Shown: positions 21,743-31,244 of the stretch, piece by piece
Position numbering within the stretch: position 1 is the stretch's first letter
How the letters are laid out: each line of letters starts with the position of its first letter
Assembly (NCBI RefSeq): GCF_025602895.1
Contig: NW_026516216.1
Span: 124,001-188,000, forward strand
Length of the DNA stretch: 64,000 nucleotides
Direction: 5' to 3'
Origin: Polychytrium aggregatum
Taxonomy: Eukaryota > Chytridiomycota > Chytridiomycetes > Polychytriales
Translations under genes and position numbers: made by a program
Notes under the pieces: generated by a model
Told to the model about the DNA's origin: nothing
Seen by the model: only the letters and a program-made list of their open reading frames with translations
Databases searched by the model: none

Positions 21743-22529
21743 GGCAAGAGACGCTGTCCTCGAGGTGGGGAGATGGCAGGAGCGGGAGGATCGAGCGTCG
21801 GCCGGCAGCCAGAGTGGGAGTGGGCAGAGAGCCCAAGGGGTGCTTGCTGGAGAACGTGAGGTGATGGCCTTGGAGGCGCGTGCGGGGAGGCGGTGGTTGC
21901 AGCCAGCGCGACACTCGATCCGGAACGCGTGCAGGCCGCAACAAGCCGCTCCGAGGGGCGGATTGACGTGGCAACCGGGGGACGGCTGTGGGGCCGTTGC
22001 GACGATGCGACGATGCGATGCTGCGACGATGCGACGATGCGACGATGTGGCATTGCGGCATTGCGGCATTGCGGCGATGACTGCGTTGTCTGTTCAGGGA
22101 GCAACCGAACTGTTGGTCGCCAGCTTGCGTCGCAATGCATCCCGAGTTCCCACGAAAGATCGGCAGAGAGCATTGCCGAAGCTAAACGGAGACCAGCGAC
22201 ACAATCAACCCGGATGCTGCTCCGCCCCGGAATCAGTCGATGCATCGAGACATTTGTTGTGAGCGCTCAGTGCCGATTCCGATGGAAACCGGGGCTGCCG
22301 TATCCGTCCCAGTTTCACGAGCAGCTGCCCTCGAGCCAGGATCCAGCCGGGCTCCAGCCGCCACAAACCGATCGCAGTGTCACGTTCATCTCACGTGCGA
22401 CCAAGCCACACCCCTCGACGGCAGCGAGATTCCCAGCGGCGGCATCCACAAGTGGTCACCGGCGCCGCGAATTCCATTAGCCTTCCTCTTTTTCCGACAG
22501 CTCCAATATAGTCATTTGGATTAGACAAC
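21743..22529. other. intergenic region upstream of ALG5 and eS4, with a degenerate 9-bp repeat
   Basis: Divergent promoter region. At 22001-22050 a gcgacgat/gatgcgac unit repeats about five times. A pyrimidine-rich stretch at 22480-22505 precedes the eS4 start, as is common for ribosomal protein genes. Confidence 0.5.
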
Positions 22530-24290
22530 ATGGTCAGTGTTGTGACGCATCGACGTGGCTGCATGCTGCATCCATCCATCTATCCATCCATCCATCCATC
22601 CGTCCATCCATCCATCCGCCGAGCTGTCTGTCCAAGCATCCATCCAGCTGTCCGCTGCTTTTGGCCGCTGCTGTTGGTCGCTCGGCTCCGACACGAATCT
22701 GCAAGACTGGGAATGCCAGTGTTCGAGAGCACGAGCTGTCTGGATATGTCTCGGGGAGCAGCCGGGCACAATTTTCGGATGCAAACCACCAGCACGACAC
22801 CTCAACGCAGTCTTGGCCTCGGATCCATCAACCAACCGCATTTGCCCATCAGTGTCGATCGTGGCAAGCTGGTTCGACGCATCGGGCGCAGAGGACTCAA
22901 ACGCGATGCGTGGACAGCGACAGCAGTCTCTCGGATAGCGGATCGTTGCCGTGGCGTCTCGGCTCGTCGAAGCGGAGCACTCAGTACCGTGCAAATCAAA
23001 CGAATGCAACGACGACAGTGCAATCACCGCCTGTGGATGTGATGGATGGATGGGGGACCGCATTGAACGACGTGTCATGGTCGCCATCGCTCTCCAGCTT
23101 GCTAACCGCTTCCCGATCTGAACATGTGTGCCGCTAGGCTCGGGGACCCAAGAAGCATCTTAAGCGAGTAAGCACAGCAACCGATCTGCCGTTGCTGCTC
23201 TACCGAGTCGACAGCAAGCGCAGGATTTAATCGTTCTCTCCCACCGCCTCTGCCAGCTCAATGCTCCCAAGCACTGGATGCTTGACAAACTTACCGGCAC
23301 CTGGGTATGTGTGACTCGCCCTTGCAGTGTAGTTGTAATCTGGACAGGCCCCGGGTGGTTGTTGCCGGTCCAGACCCGCTCGGTTTAGGGCGGTCTTTGC
23401 AGCCTCTGACGCCTCAGATCGCGTGCACCAACAGGCTCCCAGACCCAGTGCTGGTCCCCACAAGTTGAGAGAGTGCCTGCCCTTGATCGTTTTCCTCCGA
23501 AACCGTCTCAAGTACGCTCTCACCCACAAGGAAGTCAAGTCCATTGTTATGCAGAGGCTCATTAAGGTCGATGGCAAGGTCCGCACTGACATCACCTACC
23601 CCGCTGGCTTCATGGGTAAGTAGCGTCTTGTGCATTGCCGTGCGCGTCTGGGTGTGCTGTTGAGGGTCGATTCAGCGACGTGCGGTGCTAGCTGAGCCGG
23701 AGCCTGAGCCTGAGCATATGAGCCTGAGCATATGAGCCTGAGGCTAACAGCGATGCTGTCTGCCAGATGTCATCTCCATTGAGAAGACCGGTGAGCACTT
23801 CCGTCTCGTCTTCGACACCAAGGGCCGCTACACCATCCACCGCATCACTGCTGAGGAGGCCAAGTACAAGCTCGGCAAGATCAAGCGCGTCGAGGTTGGC
23901 GCCAAGGGCATCCCCTTCGCTGTCACCCACGATGGCCGCACCTTCCGCTACCCTGATCCCCTCATCAAGGTCAACGACACTGTCAAGATCGATCTCGAGA
24001 GCAACAAGATCGTCGACTTTGTCAAGTTTGAGGTCGGCAACATTGCCTACATCACCGGTGGCCACAACATGGGTCGCATTGGTACCATCACCCACCGTGA
24101 GCGTCACCACGGTGGCTTTGACATTGTCCACGTCAAGGATGCCCGTGAGAATACCTTTGCCACTCGTCTCTCCAACGTCTTCGTCATTGGCCATGGCAAC
24201 AAGCCCGAGATCTCCATCCCCAGAGGCAAGGGCATCAAGTACACCATTGCCGAGGAGCGTGACAAGCGCAGAGAACAAGCTTCTCAATAA
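22530..24290 (+). CDS. RPS4: 40S ribosomal protein eS4
   Basis: Five exons close in phase: 22530-22532, 23138-23167, 23257-23304, 23435-23615, 23767-24290, giving 261 residues, exactly the family size. The N-terminus becomes [41 protein letters not shown]. It continues with [14 protein letters not shown] (S4-type RNA-binding segment), the central KOW-like [16 protein letters not shown] and the C-terminal [19 protein letters not shown]. The first exon holds only the start codon, followed at once by a GTCAGT donor; this one-codon exon is inferred from phase and upstream context. The first intron is 605 nt and carries a CATC repeat. The stop overlaps an AATAAA at 24286-24291. Confidence 0.95.
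22561..22617. repeat. (CATC)n microsatellite in the eS4 first intron
   Basis: Imperfect tetranucleotide run, about 13 units, interrupted by ctat and cgtc variants. It is intronic if the eS4 model is right. Confidence 0.85.
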
Positions 24291-24291
24291 A
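24286..24291 (+). promoter_or_regulatory. poly(A) signal overlapping the eS4 stop codon
   Basis: AATAAA spans the TAA stop (24288-24290). No other signal is nearer in the next 100 nt. Confidence 0.5.
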
Positions 24292-24383
24292 TGCACATAT
24301 TGAAAACTTGACTCGGGAACAGAAATACATGCCTTGTCACCCATACTACTCTGATGCGTCCCTCGTCTGTCCCGGTGCTGTGC

Positions 24384-24440
24384 TTGTGATGTTGTGATGT
24401 TGTGATGTTGTGATGTTGTGATGTTGTGATGTTATGATGT
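24384..24440. repeat. octanucleotide tandem repeat (GTGATGTT)n
   Basis: About six near-perfect copies, the last ones diverging to gttatgatgtgatg. Confidence 0.85.
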
Positions 24441-24907
24441 GATGCAGCATGGGCCTGGCTCAGCAATGGCTGCCTTTCGCTCTCGCTCCTCGTGCAGCAT
24501 ACGATATTCCCTGCCTTGGATCTGCCGAGCCCAGCGACAGCGACTACCAACCAGATCGGATGCAGCGAATCGCACGCGGTCGAGTGGAAAAACTCTGTCG
24601 TCCGGCGCGTCTGAGATTTGTCAAGATCCAGCGCCGTCGCTCGTTGCCGACCCAATCGGGGAACATTCCCCCCACTCCTGCTGCTGCTGCTGCTCCTGCT
24701 CTCCTCCCAACATCTCTCTCCTGCCCTGTTCTTTCCATCTCTGTCATCAGGCTGCGCCGCTGTCCCTGAAAGTATATCTGCCAAACCACAGCCATCATCG
24801 ACGGCATCGCAACTCGACAGCTCCGTCTCAAACTGCTGTCAACCCCGACTGGCTCGGCAGTAATTACAGCACCTGGTCACCCAGAAACCCTCTGTTGCTC
24901 ACCAAGC

Positions 24908-24909
<2 letters not shown>

Positions 24910-24940
<31 letters not shown>

Positions 24941-24987
24941 ACCAGACCAGACCAGACCAGACCAGACCAGACCAGACCAGACCAGAC
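24910..24987. repeat. pentanucleotide tandem repeat (CCAGA)n
   Basis: About 15 uninterrupted copies, ending in agacaagacgagaac, 70 bp before the acyl-CoA synthetase start. Confidence 0.9.
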
Positions 24988-25057
24988 AAGACGAGAACTA
25001 GACGCTACCTTCGCTTCGTTTCCATCACCTCACCTCACCTCGCCTCACCTCGCTTCC

Positions 25058-28000
25058 ATGTCCCAGCCAGCCTCCAACACGGGAGCGTCGCCGTCCGAGG
25101 CCGACCCGTTCCTTCGGCCCCACCAAATCTACAACGAGAATGCCTCGGTCGAAGAGCTCGAGCAGATCTACTACCGCTTCCAGTCGCTCAAGCAAAAGAC
25201 ACTACTGGAACTCGGGACCGCCACCAAGAACGCCGCCGATTTTTTCGAGCTTTGCGTCGACCGGCACCAGGATGCCTTGGCCGTGATGGCCGTCGACCAC
25301 GAGGCCCGCTATACCTTCCGACAGCTCGACGAGGCGGCCAACCGCATCGCCTGGTGGGGGCGGCATGAATGCGGGCTCCAACAACTCGACGTCGTCGCGC
25401 TGCTGATGGAAAACCGGCCCGAGTTCCTGGCGTTCACGATGGGCCTGGCCAAGATCGGCGTGACTATCGCCCTGATCAACACCAACCTCAAGGGCGCACT
25501 GCTGCTGCATGCCATCCGCACGGCCAAGGCCAAATGTGCCGTGGTGTCGATGGGCAAGCTCGGCAACTGGTCCTCGCTCGGCAATCTGGGCAGCCTTGGA
25601 GGCAGCGAGAAGAGTGGAGACGATGAACAGGCCCAGCCGCTGCCGCCCGTCTGGATCTACCAAGGCGAGGGGCAGACCATCCCGAGCAGCGAGCTGGATC
25701 GACTCAAGCATGAACACGGATGGGCTCGCTGGCATGCCCTGCAGCCCGAGCTCCTGGCCCGCCAGAGTGCCGAACGGCCCAAGGCCCAAGAGCACCGCAA
25801 CCAGGTCCACGAACGCACCCCACACTACTACATCTTTACCTCGGGCACGACAGGTCCGTCCAAGGCCGCAAAGTTCTCGCACCGGCGCTTTGTTGGCTGC
25901 GCGGTGACATGGGCTGGCCCAAGCGGCCTGCGCAAGGGCGATCGATACTATATCACACTGCCCTTGTATCACGGGTAAGGCATGCAGTAATGGCGGATGG
26001 ACGGACAGATCTATTGAAGGACGGGCAGATGTGTTGAAGGATGTTGGCGATGGTGGCTTGGAAGACAGGTCCAAGCAGCGCGAGTGGTGCAAGTGGTGCA
26101 AGTAGTTGTCCTCTTGCCATCGAATCTGCTTCTCGATGGAATCATCGCCCATGATCTGCCAAGCGATGCCCCCACTCGTTGCCGAACGGATAGTTGGACT
26201 GTTGAATATCACCTTGTCCATGACCACGACTACGACAAACGACAATCATCAACCGCCCACAAACGCTCACGCTTACGCACACTCCCGCTCCCGCCCTCAC
26301 TCCCAGAAACGGCGGCTGCGTCGCTGTTGCTCCCTGTTACTTGCTTGGCAACCCAATCGTCCTGAGGGAAAAGTTTTCGGCATCCAATTTCTTCAAGGAT
26401 ATTCGTGAGCACCAGGTCAGCCTCCTTGCTCGGGCCGAGCGATTTGGATCCGCGGCTCTGCTGGCGACATGGGCGTGATGACTAGATCGGACTCATCTGT
26501 CGGCGAGACACAGGATGGCCTGGCTCCGGCAACAACGGTGCAAATTGGCAGGCTTGGCATTCTAACTGATACCGCGCTTCCCACCGGATTGGCTCCACTA
26601 CCATCGTCGCATCAATCGACACCACGGCTACTGCCCCGCAATCGACACAATGACTGTCTTGAAATCGATGCCATGGGGTACCGCACTGGATCGACATTGC
26701 TCTGTCCACGTCGTCGGCTCCAGTGCGTTGCGACCGTCTACATTGGCGAGCTCTGGCGATACCTCTACCTCCAGCCTCCCAGTGCTATTGACGGCACCCC
26801 CGAGTTCAGCCCGCTCCGGGTTGCCATCGGCAACGGACTGCGACGAGAGCTCTGGACCGACATCACGCAGCGATTCTACATCCGACAGGTGGTCGAGCAC
26901 TACGGCAGCACCGAGATGCCCGGCGACGCGGTCCTCAACTTTTTCAACCACCCCGGGTCGTGTGGATTCCTGCCCGAGAGCGTTGCTCGGGAAAAGTCGA
27001 TGACGGGCGAAGGCGGCATCCTGGTGCAGTACGACGTTGAAGAAGACCGGGTGGTGCGAGACGAAGCGACACAGCATTGCGTGCCGTGCGAGCCCAACCA
27101 AGTTGGCGAAATGATCATGAGGCTGCCCGGAGGACTCTATGACGGATACGTTGGCCATGTGGCGACGAGGCGCAAGCTGTACGAGAACGTGTTCGAGAAG
27201 GGCGACTGCTGGTGGAGTAGTGGCGACTTGCTCAAGGTCGACGAGAAGGGGTTCTTTTTCTTTGTCGATCGAGCGGGCGACTCGTACCGCTGGAAGGGCG
27301 AGAATGTCTCGACGAACGGTAAGGCGGGCTGATGGGCGGATGGATGTGGAGAAGCCCTGGGGAGCATGGCCCGCTGGGTCCACCGACAGGGACTTGCTAT
27401 TGGCTTGCCTCTACCGAGGTTGCTGCACCGGTTGGACATTGGCTACTTTGGTAACGTCTGACTTTTAACATCTCGTTTCTCTCGATGGACCTGACATGGC
27501 GGACCTGGCATATCGACTCGTGGCCAACCCGATGGGCGACGCGGATGCAGAGGTGCAAGCTGTTGTCGCGGCGTTTCCAGGAATCGCCGAGTGCAACGGT
27601 AAGTTCATGCCCACCAACCGGGCCGGGATTGGTTGAGCCGGGAGGGCCGGGATTGGTTGAGCCGGGAGGCCAGCCGAGCAGGCCGGGGAGCGAAAGCGGA
27701 AAGGGAAAGGCGGAGGAGAGCGGCAGCGGCGACAAGCAAAGGACATGAGAAAATTGCCCCAGGGACATGGAGCACAGTGGCGCGGGGCATGAGGCTTTGG
27801 CTGTGCGTGGGTGGATGGAGGGCGTGTCTGAAAAGTCAGGGCGCATGGCTGGCATGGTGGTTGCATGGTCGGCATGGTCGGCATGGTTGGGTTTGCATGC
27901 TCGGTCGTCTGGGTGCTGACCCACGGCCGCGCTCCAGTTTACGGCATCCAGATCCCCAACACCGAGGGACGAGCCGGAATGGCATCGATCCACCTGACAG

Positions 28001-28293
28001 GGCCGGGCGGCGCCGAGACGTTCGACTTTGGGGGATTCGCCCGACACCTCTCGGAGAGCCTGCCAAGCTATGCGCACCCGGTCTTTCTGCGGTTCCGCGA
28101 ATCCGAGAATGAAAAGACAAGCACGCTCAAGTTCCAAAAGTTCAAGTACAGCCAGGAGGGCTTTGACTTTCGCAAGTTTGCGGGCCCCGGGCAGGACCGG
28201 GTGTACATGCTGGAGACAGCCCGGCGCAGCTTCATCCCCGTCGATAACGCTGTGCTTGAGCGGATCGAGCAGGGAGGACACTACCGGTTCTGA
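25058..28293 (+). CDS. FAT1: FATP/very-long-chain acyl-CoA synthetase (Fat1-like)
   Basis: Five exons close in phase: 25058-25974, 26307-26415, 26724-27318, 27551-27598, 27938-28293, giving 674 residues. Landmarks in order: YTFRQLDEAANRIA; VALLMENRPEFLAFTMGLAK; the AMP-binding P-loop YIFTSGTTGPSKAAKFSH; LPLYHGNGG formed across the first intron; [83 protein letters not shown]; and RAGMASI. This order is specific for the FATP/SLC27 branch rather than other ANL enzymes. The family activates very long-chain fatty acids and assists their uptake at the ER, lipid droplet or plasma membrane. There is no strong N-terminal membrane helix, unlike most animal FATPs. A short Ser/Gly-Asn insert (about residues 170-190) follows the AKCAVV strand. 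Confidence 0.92.
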
Positions 28294-28749
28294 GAGCGTG
28301 TGATCTCGCGATAGGACCTTGCGGAGGCGGCGGCGGGAGCGGCGGGCGCTCATGCCCAAGCGCAGACCCGAGGCAGGCCGGTTGGCGCCAGAGATAGGAA
28401 ACGAATACAGACTTTCACGAGTCAGGGCCTGAGCGGCCAGCACGACGAAAGACATGCGACCACGAGAGCGACATGCGGCCGCTGGCATGGGATGCGACTT
28501 GTCGGCAAGAACCCCCACCCTCCGGAAGAGCAGCACCGAGACAGCGTGTTGAAGGGAAAATGGGACACATTGTCTCATTCGGACAAGCACGATGTAGTCG
28601 GATCGCATCACACACCCGGCCAAGTCATTTCTCTGGGTGTCCCTGTGGGGGGGGGAGGAAGACGCAGGGCAAAGAGAAAAATCGCCAAAAGACCTCGGCG
28701 AGTGGATTATATCGGGGTTCGGGCGCCGATCAAATTCGTCTGATTTACA

Positions 28750-28812
28750 CAACCCACGTAACCCACGTAACCCACGTAACCCACGTAACCCACGTAACCC
28801 ACGTAACCCACA
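28750..28812. repeat. 9-bp tandem repeat (CCCACGTAA)n
   Basis: Seven near-perfect copies of acccacgta. Each copy holds an ACGT palindrome, the core of bZIP/bHLH binding sites, but the head-to-tail layout alone does not show function. Confidence 0.9.
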
Positions 28813-30044
28813 CAAGCCATCCGTGCGTGAAGGTGTCCCGTTTCAAGTCAAGTTCGCTGCAACCGATAGCCGACCAGGCAGCAAGGACCGAGACATGCGC
28901 TTGGAAGGATGCGTCGGCGTGAGAGACGATGGCGGAGCAAGGCGTGGCGACACACACAGGCACAAGAGCCGCGCGACAGACAGGCCCAGAGGGCCGTGTC
29001 AGCGGAAGGCGACGGCGGGTCCGTGTCGGTATGTCCTGTGAAGGAACGGAGGAATGCCTTGGCGGCGGGGGGTCACGGCGTGGCACAGCAAAAGACAGGC
29101 GGCCTTGGCCGAACACGGTTGCTGGTCTCGTGCGGGCGGTGGAGTAACCACGCCGATGCGGATGTGGTGGGGAAGAGGGAGGGTGGGTCCTTGGGCCGAC
29201 ACGGATGCCGACGCGGGCGGATGGTTCTGGGGGCTGATGGGGGGATATCTGGACTGATAGGGGGGATATCTGGTCTGATGCGACATCTGCTGCACTACTC
29301 GATGGGTTTGCAGTTGCAGCAGCAGCACCGTGCTGGAGCGGATGGGAGTGGCATTTGAAATGCACAAGTGGGGACATGGAGCCACGTCGCCGCGCTTTCG
29401 CCTCACGGGCATGCCTTTGCTCGCATGGCTCCTTCCCCCTTTCCCCAGGCAGCAGACCACCCCTTGGCCCTGGCGCAGACACAGGCCGTGATTGGAGCCG
29501 GAGGACAGCAAGGCCGGGGACGGTCACGCCGATGGATCGCCTGATCGGGCTGTTTATTGGCTCAGCGGGCGAGGGCGGGGCGAGAAGCGAGACGCAGCCA
29601 GCCACGGAGCGAGACGCAGCGAGAGGCCGCGCGAGGCCGCAGACCCATGAGCCAAGCCGCAATAATGAAATAACCGCTGAGTGGTGCAGCCAGCGCGTCG
29701 GTGGCTGGCGGCCACCCAGCGAGCCATACAACGGGTCGCCGCAGCGGCAACAAGGCAGCGGCGCCGCAGCAGGGGCCGGCGCCACCGGGCCGCGCATGCA
29801 CAGTGGGGCGTCGGTGCGGCCAACGGGTGCGCCCTGAAGGTGTCAGCGCCGGTGCGCGGCGGCGTGCCTGCCTGTGCGCCACTGAGTCTGCGGAGCACCG
29901 CGACAGCGCTGTGTCGCTTGGCGGACTCGGGTGGTCGTTCTCGTGCGACCAATACATGGCGCTGCGGCAACAACGTGCCAGTGCAGACCGCCGACACGAC
30001 AACGGCGGTGGATGCTCTGGTGTTTGTGTTTGGGCGTTTGGGTG

Positions 30045-30188
30045 CGTTTGAGTGTGTTTGAGTGTGTTTGAGTGTGTTTGAGTGTGTTTGAGTGTGTTTG
30101 AGTGTGTTTGAGTGTGTTTGAGTGTGTTTGAGTGTGTTTGAGTGTGTTTGAGTGTGTTTGAGTGTGTTTGAGTGTGTTTGAGTGTGTT
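30045..30188. repeat. 10-bp tandem repeat (GTTTGAGTGT)n
   Basis: About 14 copies, nearly perfect, at the border between a G-rich and a C/T-rich segment. It has no spacers, so it is a minisatellite, not a CRISPR array. Confidence 0.95.
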
Positions 30189-31244
30189 CGTTTTGATCCA
30201 CCATCTCTCGCTCTCTCTCGCTCTGCGCACATGCTCTCGCTCTCCTTCTCGCCCCCCGCCCTCCCCTCCTCCTCGCTCGCCCCTTCCGCCGGCCGTGTCA
30301 GCTTGTCAGTCCCTGTGTGTCTCTGCTTGTCTCTGCTTGTCTCTGCTTGTTGCCCACTTGTCGTCTGCTGGTCTCGCCCAGCCCTTGCCCGGCCCTTGCC
30401 CGGTCCTGCCCCGTCTTCTGCTGCCCGAGTGCCCTTGCTCCACCTGCCTGTTGCCACCTGTTGCCGCCTGCTGCCGCCTGTTGCCATGTATGTGTCTGCT
30501 GCCGCCGTCCCCTGGTCTGCTCGGGCCAGTCCATGGAGACCTTCGCTCCGTCCTCTGTCCCGTACCCCGCTCCGGCATTAATCTGGGCATTATCCTGCAC
30601 ACTCTCCTGCATATTATCCTGCACATTCTCCTGCATATTATCCTTCACGCTTGCCTGCCCACTCAGCTGCACACTGCCCTGACATCGCCGCAGCAACCCT
30701 TCCTTCCTTCCCTCTCATTCCGCCCTCCCCCGGCATATCATCCCTGCAGTCCCCGACTTGGCCCGTTGCTCGTCTGCCTTCTCATCCGTATTGCTCCGTT
30801 GCCCGATCCCAGCGAATTGTCCGGTACTCCACCCCCCTTCCCTCCAAGCTCCGGGCTCGTACCTTTTCCAACCTCGGTCCTAAATCCCCGTCGCTCATCT
30901 GGACGGTCGTCTGTCTTGTGCCCAAGCATCACTCCATCAGCACCACTCCGTCAGCATCAGTGCTCCTCCATCTACTCGCACCAGGCCTCACTTGCATTGA
31001 TCTTGCTTTCGTCCTTGGCCATCTCTGTCCGAGGTAGGGCTCCCAGTCCATTCCCCTCCCCCAATCCAGATCCCTCCGATCCAATCATCGACCCTCGCAG
31101 CATTCCCGCCTCGTCTCTTTGTGCATACCCCCTCTCGCGGCAGGCTTGCCCCGTCTGAGCAACTCTGCATCTCTCCCGTCTCTCCCGTCTCTCCCGTCTC
31201 TCCCATATCACCATCTCTCCCATCGCCAGGCACCCAGATCCGCT

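Larger units (their letters stand above)
24291..25057. other. intergenic between eS4 and the acyl-CoA synthetase
   Basis: No gene supported. Two tandem repeats lie here (24384-24440 and 24910-24987), listed separately. A ctcacctcacctcgcctcacctcg run sits just before the next start codon. Confidence 0.5.
28294..31244. other. 2.95-kb region without genes, rich in tandem repeats
   Basis: I see no open frame with plausible protein character; the long frames are arginine- or histidine-rich shadows of G/C-skewed sequence. The region contains a 9-bp repeat (28750-28812), a 10-bp repeat (30045-30188), further short repeats at 30315-30350 and 30590-30650, and a strongly C/T-biased plus strand from about 30190 to 31240 that leads into the F-box gene. 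Confidence 0.6.

Noticed and set aside
22533-23766. snoRNAs in the eS4 introns
   Set aside because: No convincing C/D or H/ACA box sets were seen by eye.
25202-26245. 347-residue minus-strand ORF
   Set aside because: Antisense shadow of the first acyl-CoA synthetase exon, whose sense frame has clear AMP-binding motifs.
30045-30188. CRISPR-like array
   Set aside because: Copies are directly adjacent with no spacers, and the host is a eukaryote.
29562-30230. Long HSNTLKHTQT-repeat frames on the minus strand
   Set aside because: Translation of the decanucleotide minisatellite; all frames are open and there is no flanking domain.
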